Shown piece after piece: positions 53,945-64,000 of a DNA stretch of 64,000 nt. Every line of letters starts with the position of its first letter. Position 1 is the first letter of the stretch. Both the position numbers and the translations under genes were made by a program. This DNA is from Lamellibrachia columna (taxonomy: Eukaryota > Annelida > Polychaeta > Sabellida > Siboglinidae): contig OY759274.1 of assembly GCA_963662155.1 (NCBI GenBank), forward strand, positions 18,185,416 through 18,249,415, written 5' to 3'. Below the pieces are notes generated by a model that was given only the letters and a program-made list of their open reading frames with translations, had not been told where the DNA came from and made no database searches.

Positions 53945-54213
53945 ATGCATGCGAGTGTCGTCTTACTTTTTGCCTCCCTGGCGTTGACGTTTGTAGCAGC
54001 CTACGCCGCTGTTGAAGTAAGTGACAACATAAGGGATGGTCGCATAATTTCTCAAAGTCCACAACAAAGGCGTAGCACTGCGTATTGGTGGGTGGTGATT
54101 TGGTCGTCGCTACGTAATCAATACTTTTGACTAGTTCTGTGTTTGATCAATAGGAAGAAACCAATGATCCGAGTTTGTTGGTGAATGCAGCCAACGACGA
54201 GGCGTTCGGTTAG
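53945..54213 (+). CDS. First two exons of a secreted-peptide precursor (partial paralogue)
   Basis: Exon 1, 53945-54016, encodes a clean signal peptide (MHASVVLLFASLALTFVAAY). A GTAAGT donor and a TCAATAG acceptor lead to exon 2 (54154 on), encoding acidic EETNDPSLLVNAANDEAF. The frame can stop at 54211-54213, giving a 43-aa protein ending in Gly, or splice at GTTAGT (54209) as its inverted paralogue at 58110-59854 appears to do. No matching exon 3 or cysteine-rich exon 4 was found downstream, where LINE debris and a 40-bp minisatellite lie. Most likely a 3'-truncated copy. Confidence 0.5.
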
Positions 54214-54277
54214 TGTCAGTTACGACAATGATTTGTATAATAGCGTGACTGATATGTATAATTGGCATGCGGGTTTG

Positions 54278-54337
54278 CATGTATGTATGTATGTATGTAT
54301 GTATGTATGTATGTATGTATGTATGTATGTATGTATG

Positions 54338-54368
<31 letters not shown>
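54278..54368. repeat. (GTAT)n microsatellite
   Basis: About 22 tetranucleotide units. The same microsatellite, inverted, follows exon 2 of the paralogue near 59200-59250. Confidence 0.95.
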
Positions 54369-54439
54369 GTATAAATGTACGTAATGTATACATGAATGTG
54401 TGCAAGAATGTGTGCAAGTATACATATATAAATACACAT

Positions 54440-54770
54440 GTACGTACATTCAGATGAAGACCCACGTTGTCGCGCTGGATAACTGAGCTGAGTGGAGTGG
54501 GGGTAGAGAGTGGAAAGTAATGGTCTGAGAACAGAACCTTGGGGAACGCCACAAGAAATGGGGCCCACAGCCGCTATCTTCACTCTTTGATAACAAACAA
54601 GGTATCCACTGGGATTGGAGTTATTTACAGGGCTGTCAAGGCGTCTTTTGCATTGAGAAATCGCAGACAAGTACGTCTTTAGCTATTCCCCGTTGCAGCT
54701 GCATTCGCCAGGTGGCGATGGTGTTTCGCGGTTTCTCGTCCACAACGCAAGCAGACGACTGCACGGCTGT
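54440..54770 (-). pseudogene. LINE RT fragment
   Basis: The minus strand reads VGPISCGVPQGSVLRPLLST, a recognisable RT block, with HLANAAATGNS upstream. Homologous to 51105-51420. Confidence 0.75.
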
Positions 54771-54779
54771 GCCAGTTAA

Positions 54780-55255
54780 CGTTGTCACAGGACTTTATTT
54801 GAGTGTCTCCAATAGTTTGTTTACCATTTCGAGTGATCTTGAAAACATTTAATGAGACAGTTGCCTTCAACATTGACTGTCACACTAAATACTCCACGTT
54901 TCTCACCAAAGATGCTACAAGTAAATCTGTTTACAGCCTGGTTATGTATATGGAGATGAGTAGTCGATTAATCATTGTATAGAATTATACTTATCCAATG
55001 AATTACGAACGTTTTGGTATGTTTCCAAAGAAAATTTAATAAAAATGGGAATAACTCAGTGTCGTTACTATGAAGCAATTATCCACGTCAGAAGAACACA
55101 CTACCATTCCGGTTCAGTAAACATGGATATATGATGTTAACTTGAATATGTCATTCCAGTTGACATTATATTAAACTTTGACAATATTATTGTGCAATCC
55201 AAACCTTCAAATTTGTCATAACATTTAAATAAAATCATTTAGTATCCCGCCGGTA
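54780..55255. other. Intergenic, no gene seen
   Basis: AT-rich sequence between LINE debris and the 40-bp minisatellite. I searched it for exon 3/4 equivalents of the secreted-peptide family and found none. Confidence 0.4.
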
Positions 55256-55264
55256 ACTTGGACT

Positions 55265-56625
55265 CCTGCTGCCATGGACATACCAAGCTGGCTGGCCATG
55301 GACGGGCCATGCTGCACGCTGGCCATGGACAAACCAAGCTGGCTGGCCATGCTGCACGCTGGCCGTGGACAAACCAAGCTGGCTGGCCATGCTGCACGTT
55401 GGCCATGGACAAACCAAGCTGGCGGGCCATGCTGCACGCTGGCCGTGGACAGACCAAGCTGGCGGGCCATGCTGCACGCTGGCCGTGGACAGACCAAGCT
55501 GGTGGGCCATGCTGCACGCTGGCCGTGGACAAACCAAGCTGGCTGGCCATGCTGCACGCTGGCCATGGACAAACCAAGCTGGTGGGCCATGCTGCACGCT
55601 GGCCGTGGACAGACCAAGCTGGTGGGCCATGCTGCACGCTGGCCATGGACAAACCAAGCTGGTGGGCCATGCTGCACGCTGGCCGTGGACAGACCAAGCT
55701 GGTGGGCCATGCTGCACGCTGGCCATGGACAAACCAAGCTGGTGGGCCATGCTGCACGCTGGCCGTGGACAAACCAAGCTGGCTGGCCATGCTGCACGCT
55801 GGCCATGGACAAACCAAGCTGGTGGGCCATGCTGCACGCTGGCCATGGACAAACCAAGCTGGTGGGCCATGCTGCACGCTGGCCGTGGACAGACCAAGCT
55901 GGCGGGCCATGCTGCACGCTGGCCATGGACAAACCAAGCTGGTGGGCCATGCTGCACGCTGGCCGTGGACAGACCAAGCTGGCGGGCCATGCTGCACGCT
56001 GGCCGTGGACAGACCAAGCTGGTGGGCCATGCTGCACGCTGGCCGTGGACATACCAAGCTGGTGGGCCATGCTGCACGCTGGCCATGGACAAACCAAGCT
56101 GGTGGGCCATGCTGCACGCTGGCCGTGGACAGACCAAGCTGGTGGGCCATGCTGCACGCTGGCCGTGGACATACCAAGCTGGTGGGCCATGCTGCACGCT
56201 GGCCGTGGACATACCAAGCTGGTGGGCCATGCTGCACGCTGGCCATGGACAAACCAAGCTGGTGGGCCATGCTGCACGCTGGCCGTGGACAGACCAAGCT
56301 GGTGGGCCATGCTGCACGCTGGCCGTGGACAGACCAAGCTGGTGGGCCATGCTGCACGCTGGCCGTGGACAGACCAAGCTGGCGGGCCATGTTGCACGCT
56401 GGCCGTGGACAGACCAAGCTGGTGGGCCATGCTGCACGCTGGCCGTGGACAGACCAAGCTGGTGGGCCATGTTGCACGCTGGCCGTGGACAGACCAAGCT
56501 GGTGGGCCATGTTGCACGCTGGCCATGGACATACCAAGCTGGTGGGCCATGGTGCACGCTGGCCGTGGACAGACCAAGCTGGCGGGCCATGTTGCACGCT
56601 GGCCGTGGACAGACCAAGCTATTAT
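55265..56625. repeat. 40-bp GC-rich minisatellite, about 34 copies
   Basis: Unit GGCCATGGACAAACCAAGCT followed by GGTGGGCCATGCTGCACGCT, with a few recurrent variants (GTGGACAGACC, GGCTGGCC, GGCGGGCC). All six frames stay open for more than 430 codons because the unit has no stop in any frame and 40 is not a multiple of three. It is strongly GC-rich against AT-rich flanks. Confidence 0.97.
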
Positions 56626-57019
56626 TCAAGAATTGTAATTACACTAAACCCCAAAATAGCATTTATTGAAAGAAAACTCGGATTACATTCCCAGGGATGG
56701 GCATGCGCAGTGCTTGCTTCCTGTCTTCCCTTGGACACCAGTCAACTGGTCTTGAATGAATGTGATTTCCTACATCTTGTCTGACAACTCACTCATGCAT
56801 ATCTAGGCACGTTGACATAGTTCACCGCCCTCGTTCCTGCTATATACCTCCATGTCGAGGGTGATCGGTCGAGTCGTCCGTTCCGTTGATGAAAACGACT
56901 GTGGATAAACAGTCCGATTTGCGATGTGAAGCGCAAGATCGACCCAGGTGGGTCTTTGTATCACTGTCGAGTTTTCCGACTGTACGTTTTCCTTTAGCTG
57001 TTATTTCGCCATTACACTG

Positions 57020-57285
57020 CTATTGATGCACACTGCTATCTGACATTCCGATCCATCGAAGCTGATTCCTTAGTATTTTAGTTTCTATGCTGTAGTTATA
57101 GGCTTTTTGCATGACGTCAACATTTATTATGTGATCTTGCCTGCGGATGTCCAATATACACTGTAGCTCGAAGTGTACGCTGCTGAACACTTTCGAATAA
57201 TTTAATTTGATGGCTCTAAGTGGTCCACGTTTCGCTACCATACATTATAATTGGGGCTGAACCGAAGGTTGAAGACACGCGCCTT
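57020..57285 (-). pseudogene. RTE-like LINE C-terminal fragment
   Basis: The minus strand reads LQCILDIRRQDHIINVDVMQ, then SIETKILRNQLRWIGM. This matches the order CLR.ILGIRWQD.., SIE..LLR.QLRW.GHV seen at the end of RTE-type ORF proteins. Confidence 0.75.
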
Positions 57286-57299
57286 CAGTTAGGTTATGA

Positions 57300-57810
57300 T
57301 CGTGGGAATAGCCATATGTCTAACACTCTCAATTTCTAAGAAAGACAATGCGTGGGAGTTTGACCCTAAAACTAGTGGGATGTAACCGACAACTGAAGGG
57401 ATATGGGAGGATGAAATCTCTGTCACACCTCTCCCAATAAGTAGAAAGTGCGAGAATGGAATATTGACCTGAAAGTAAGTAGGCGATGGAAAGATAATAC
57501 CACTATCAAAACCCCGTCGAGTGTATGACGTGGAAGGTACTCCCAACAATGGAGGTAGATGAGGAAACCCCTCCCCCGATGAAAGAGGAAGATAGATACT
57601 TATGTCACATCCCCTCTTGTATGGCAAGAATCTCATTTAGAATGCTGCTACACTGTTGACATGTGTGTTACACGTTGTTGATAGAATCGGATCGGAAGAA
57701 TTTACGTTCAGATTGTCCACAACGATATGAATCTAGCGGTTAAGTGTGTAAGCATTTTGTTCAACTAATTGTGTCATTTAAGCCAACAAAACAAACACAT
57801 CTTTAGTGGA
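57300..57810. other. Intergenic, no gene seen
   Basis: Purine/pyrimidine-biased sequence up to the poly(A) signal of the minus-strand peptide gene. A 115-codon minus frame has no recognised domain. Confidence 0.4.
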
Positions 57811-57816
57811 ATATGG

Positions 57817-57822
57817 TTTATT
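57817..57822 (-). terminator. Poly(A) signal of the 58110-59854 gene
   Basis: AATAAA on the minus strand, about 290 bases after the stop codon at 58110. Confidence 0.45.
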
Positions 57823-58109
57823 ATCGATGACTCTTTGACCACGTACAATGACAAAAACAATTCAAAACACAACTCACCCCCGTGTGAGCAACCATACTGT
57901 GTAACCGGTTACCGGTAATATCTTTCGTGCAAAACATAGACTAATTGCTGTGCCATTTATTATTGTAGACAAAGTTAGTATAACTAAATATTTCCAAGAG
58001 CACATGAAATGTAAACCAAAATGTTGGAGACACAGTCAAATACAGTGAAATGACAACGTTGACTGACATCACCTAGCAATCATCTGCTTGCATTGTGGCG
58101 ACCCCTGAC

Positions 58110-59854
<1,745 letters not shown>

Positions 59855-59859
59855 TGTTA

Positions 59860-60980
59860 GTGACATTAGTATTTGTATTGTCATCTCGAATTCGCCTTCA
59901 CATCGTTTACTGCGGAAGATTTACGAGTATGCACAACTAAATGTTTGCGAAGGATTTGATTTACGTTTGGGACAACGGAGCAGCATTTCCTGAATTTATG
60001 TTCGTAAAACAGCTGACCAAGGAACTGGTAGCATTAATCAATTAAATATATGTGTTGACGGACTATTGGAGGTGTTTCGGACAGGACAATAGGTCAATTG
60101 TGCAAATACATCAGAAAGGAAATATTCACAAAATATTTCAAGAGCTGTATTAAAATGTGTATGCTTAGATGCCAGGAATATAATAACAAAGCAGTAAGAC
60201 GAAAGCAGCATTGTCGTGGTTTAATTTGAGATAAAAAAGAAGGAATCGAAGAGAGTTCCCGATGCCACGTTGGAATTATGCTTTCCACAACTCTCGTTTT
60301 TTGGATTTCTTTTTCTACGCGTTGTTTCTTATTAACTTCTAGGAGGTTTCGGTGGTGGTAATGTACTGGATGTAACCTAACCAATGTGCTCCCTTGATTC
60401 CTTGTTTTCGAGGTGTTTTTCCACTTAAGATATTGAAACCAGATGTAATATATGTCATACATATGGTTAAATTGTTGCTATTGGTCTTAGCCAAACAAAT
60501 ATGCTAAACACAGACGACATTAGGTAACATTGACTCCAGAAAATGATCATCGTGTTGTCATAGAGTGTGTTCTAGAAAAGCGACGATCATGCGGGTTTTA
60601 CATTCGTTTCATGAAACGATTTTTACCATGCTTCATACTGCTGCTCAGTATCTCAGGTATCCATGCGCTATGCGCTATCTAGCAGAACTCCAACAGTATC
60701 AGCAATATTTCTTGCAGAAATCTCCCTGAGAATAAAATTATGTGCAGACGATAAATCTCCTAAAAGTGAACAACCAATGCTATTGCAAAGAACAGCTGAA
60801 ACATAAATATATGCACATTTACCTATATGGTCAATGTAGTGAACAAAAATGGAGATAAAATTAATATGTCAAATGCAGGATTGGAACTCTCATTCATTCA
60901 TTGAACACCTTGCAGACAGTGTGGAATACATCATTCTCAACAAGAAATAACATCCGAATTTGTGAAATAGCAATGTGAAA
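59860..60980. other. Intergenic, no gene seen
   Basis: No supported exon or repeat family on either strand. Confidence 0.4.
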
Positions 60981-61009
60981 AGCGTGTTAATATATGGCTC
61001 TCAGACATG

Positions 61010-61310
61010 CCGAATGACCAAGACAACAAACAGAAAACTCCAAATATGCATAGACACATGTATAAAATACAACTTTAAAAACGGTAAACGGTAGGACAAT
61101 ATCACAAACAAAATGCTCACGAAGAAACAGCGTCAGGTAAGAGATCGAAAAAATGAAATGAACTTGGATAGGACACATTCTCTCGACGACATCAACAAAT
61201 GTCAGGCGATAGGCATCAATCCTCAAGGGATAGAAGAAAACGAATAGTTGGAGGACGCAAGAAGGAGAAGGAATAATCAACATTGAAATCACAAGGACAT
61301 ATATCTAGAA
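61010..61310 (+). pseudogene. Decayed RTE-like LINE fragment
   Basis: Broken plus-strand frames read EIEKMKWTWIGHIL, then a degraded RRQASILKG, the order of the RTE C-terminus (KWTWIGHVLRM.., then RQAL.W.P.GKRRRG). Confidence 0.5.
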
Positions 61311-61369
61311 TGCTGGACTGAACACAAGGCTGAACATAGAATCTAGGAACTATTTGTACCGCTGTGCGA

Positions 61370-61930
61370 GTCATGTTTCAATAAATCTAAATTGAAATCG
61401 CCACAAATAAATATAGTTTTCTTAATCGCAACTTGATTAAATAGGCGGTCAATGTCGTCACAAAATAAAGTGACGTCAGATACAAGTGCTCTGTATACGC
61501 AAGCAATTGCCACAAGTCTACAGTTGTCCAACTTTGACTCAATAATGACACATTCAAACACACCATTTATAGCCGTTGATTTACTCGATATAGTAGAACA
61601 ATCGAGGTCATTTTTGACGTATAGTGCGATCCCATCACCCCGTTTGTAATCCCTTACAATATGAAAAGATGAATAGCCTGGTAGTTGAAACCGGGATTGA
61701 GCCCATCTTTCAGGAATAGTAATGTATAAAACAATTTTAAGTGACCATAAGTAAATACAAATGTTTTCGAAATTTACATTCAAACTGCGTGAGTTGAAAT
61801 TAATAAAATATATATTTCTACCAAAAATACTATGTGATATATTGATATTTTCGTAAAATTTCTGTTCAAAATAATATTAAAAATTTGAGGAGATATAATT
61901 ATAGAAATTATTATCTGGATCAACACCACC
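61370..61930 (-). pseudogene. LINE APE-type endonuclease fragment
   Basis: The minus-strand open frame reads ERWAQSRFQLPGYSSFHIVR, then GDGIALYVKNDL, then FICGDFNLDLL. These are the central and GDFN motifs of the endonuclease domain of CR1/Jockey-like LINEs. It is truncated after GDFN and has no RT following. Confidence 0.8.
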
Positions 61931-61939
61931 TTCTTGGTC

Positions 61940-62600
61940 ATGGGCTATATAATCAGAGTATTGAAACGAAAAAAAATTAACTGGTCGAATTGAACGAATA
62001 CTTGTTCGCAAAATTCATAAACAGACTGTATGAACATAAACTCGATATTACAGATTCCCGCAAACAGGAGAGTGTCTAATTAGTTCAAAGGCATTTCGAA
62101 TAATCGAAATCATGTTACAGAGTTCAAACTCTCGCAAGGTCTGTGAGAATCTTCACCTTTCAGTCTCTGCCCGTCTTAGCGAAACTTGACGAACACGCCG
62201 GACTTGTCGGAAAAGTTCACTGTTGTGCGTTGACAGGTGGTCATTCGGGTAAATGTCCAATCCTCTCAACGCACCCCGTTCAGCTTTTCAGCTGGACGAT
62301 GAACGGTCGCTTCCAGCCATTTTTCGTCCGCATCATGGCACTCTCGGAGGTCGGCGTTTCCTCTTCGACAGTCGATGTTGAATTGCGCGTGCTTGGCTTG
62401 GTCGAAGTGGCGAGAAACACTTAAACAAGAAAACACTAGGCAGAATGAGACAACATTGTTTGCACAAGCAATTAAAAAACTAGTAATATATTACACAATA
62501 TATATTGTAGCTACGTGTAGGAATGCATCAGTGCCCTTATTACACCAGAGTGCCATGTCGCTTCTTTATAATATTTGACACGACAAACTATTCAACTGTA
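61940..62600. other. Intergenic, no gene recognised
   Basis: A 93-codon plus frame at 62143-62424 is less AT-rich than its surroundings but shows no known domain on either strand. Confidence 0.35.
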
Positions 62601-62603
62601 TTA

Positions 62604-62750
62604 AAAAATATATTTTTACATAGCCCGGTATTGAGTCCTTCGGACTGCTCAAAGAACTTCACCACTGGCAGACCTGTTAATTCAATCGCCATCTCGACTT
62701 ATCTGGAAACCATTCAGCCACGGTGCATTTACTGCACGAAAATTATTATT
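62604..62750 (-). mobile_element. Partial SINE copy
   Basis: TTTTTACATAGCCCGGTAT, GGACTGCTCAAAGAACTT, CTGGCAGACCTGTTAATTCA and TTTACTGCACGAAAAT match the tail and middle of the SINE family. Confidence 0.7.
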
Positions 62751-62759
62751 TTCTGATTG

Positions 62760-63265
62760 AGGAAAAAAATTATTCATCGGACATGTTATGAGTTTATAGA
62801 TTCACCTGTAGAGCACATTAATTAGGTGATGTCACCATGTTGCTTTTTCGAAACTTCTAGGCAACTTTGTTCACCCCACTTTGTCTGTCTTTCGGAAGAG
62901 ACACTAACAGCCGTTAGTGTTAGGAGAAGCAACATATCACACACGTAGCCTGCTGTGGACTCCATCTCTCAACCACTTGAACAGTAGCAGAAGCGTCCAT
63001 GACGCGGATCAGTCAATTCTGTTAAATACCTCGCATGAGAACACGATTGAATGGATTGGTTCAACTTTGGATGATGTTTAGTCCCGACACCCGACACGGA
63101 CTAAAACGGTCTGTTCCTGCGCATGTGGGAAATATCAACATTCAAGCGACGTGTCATGGTGATCGTTGGAACCGTAGACACCACACAGGTGGTTTATGTG
63201 CTATTGAAAAACTGTTAAACTATGTTTTTCATGAACATTCTATACTGCGAAAACACACGCACGGT
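62760..63265. other. Intergenic, no gene seen
   Basis: No supported exon or repeat before the 39-bp array. Confidence 0.4.
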
Positions 63266-63269
63266 CCGC

Positions 63270-64000
63270 TTGTGCACGCATATGTAGGGACAATATGTAA
63301 CATAACGGTGTCTCATGGATATGTAGAGACAATATGTAACATAACGGCGTCTCATGGATATGTAGAGACAATATGTAACATAACGGCGGCTCATGGATAT
63401 GTAGAGACAATATGTAACATAACGGCGTCTCATGGATATGTAGAGACAATATGTAACATAACGGCGTCTCATGGATATGTAGGGACAATATGTAACATAA
63501 CGGCGTCTCATGGATATGTAGGGACAATATGTAACATAACGGCGTCTCATGGATATGTAGGGACAATGTGTAACATAACGGCGTCTCATGGATATGTAGG
63601 GACAATATGTAACATAACGGCGTCTCATGGATATGTAGGGACAATGTGTAACATAACGGCGTCTCATGGATATGTAGGGACAATATGTAACATAACGGCG
63701 TCTCATGGATATGTAGGGACAATGTGTAACATAACGGTGTCTCATGGATATGTAGGGACAATATGTAACATAACGGTGTATCATGGATATGTAGGGACAA
63801 TATGTAACATAACGGTGTCTCATGGATATGTAGGGACAATATGTAACATAACGGTGTCTCATGGATATGTAGGGACAATATGTAACATAACGGTGTCTCA
63901 TGGATATGTAGGGACAATATGTAACATAACGGTGTCTCATGGATATGTAGGGACAATATGTAACATAACGGTGTCTCATGGATATGTAGGGACAATATGT
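63270..64000. repeat. 39-bp minisatellite, about 19 copies, running off the window
   Basis: CATGGATATGTAGGGACAAT followed by ATGTAACATAACGGTGTCT; period 39 measured at 63314 and 63353. Since 39 is 13 codons, two minus frames stay open with a 13-residue period (for example RHRYVTYCPYISM). Coding is unsupported: the frames run off the array edge with no start, splice or family evidence. Confidence 0.95.

Noticed and set aside
54017..54130. Read-through of exon 1 of the 53945 gene into its intron (77-codon frame)
   Set aside because: Exon 1 has a strong GTAAGT donor and exon 2 matches the paralogue, so splicing is more likely than read-through.
55258..56784. 508-codon plus frame and five similar frames over the 40-bp array
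   Set aside because: Every frame on both strands is open because the repeat unit lacks stops. There is no domain, splice or codon evidence, so none is annotated as a gene.

Overview
The window is animal nuclear DNA. Genes are split by many GT-AG introns, there are no operons, and about half of the sequence is repeats: tRNA-derived SINEs, CR1-like and RTE-like LINE debris, a Ty3/Gypsy element, a TIR transposon, and long mini- and microsatellites. The two conserved genes are intact orthologues of vertebrate SREBP and p62. The repeat style and small secreted cysteine-rich peptide genes suggest a marine invertebrate, perhaps a mollusc. The species cannot be settled from this sequence.

Region 1 (1-13,000): a complete 17-exon SREBP gene on the minus strand (1652-12959, about 1190 codons, frame continuous across all 16 introns). 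It has the transactivation region, the bHLH-Zip with the SREBP-specific tyrosine, the two-helix membrane hairpin and the C-terminal SCAP-binding domain. Two of its splice sites are embedded in tandem repeats. Region 2 (13,000-19,700): the divergent intergenic space, with a CATGG palindrome field, a fold-back sequence, a 1.6-kb TIR transposon carrying LINE debris, minisatellites, a full-length SINE and a long (TA)n tract. Region 3 (19,700-32,600): a complete 7-exon SQSTM1/p62 gene on the plus strand (496 aa: PB1, ZZ, Gly/Trp-rich linker, WTVL motif, UBA).

Region 4 (33,000-64,000): accessory DNA. It holds a 1-kb 19-bp minisatellite, LINE, hAT and SINE debris, a defective Ty3/Gypsy element lacking reverse transcriptase (47,892-51,028), a 40-bp minisatellite open in all six frames, and 66-bp and 39-bp arrays. 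Among these sit three loci that look like one family of small secreted cysteine-rich peptides: 39157-42161 (minus, intact), 58110-59854 (minus, complete except for a one-base disruption of the start exon) and 53945-54213 (plus, only the first two exons found). The first two share a signal-peptide / short / short / cysteine-rich exon layout with intron phases 0-1-1. The last two lie on the arms of an inverted duplication. This family is the best candidate in the window for something undescribed.

SREBP controls transcription of lipid genes and p62 is a selective-autophagy receptor. Nothing in the sequence shows that their adjacency is functional. All exon boundaries were read by eye from splice consensus, frame and family similarity, without transcript evidence.
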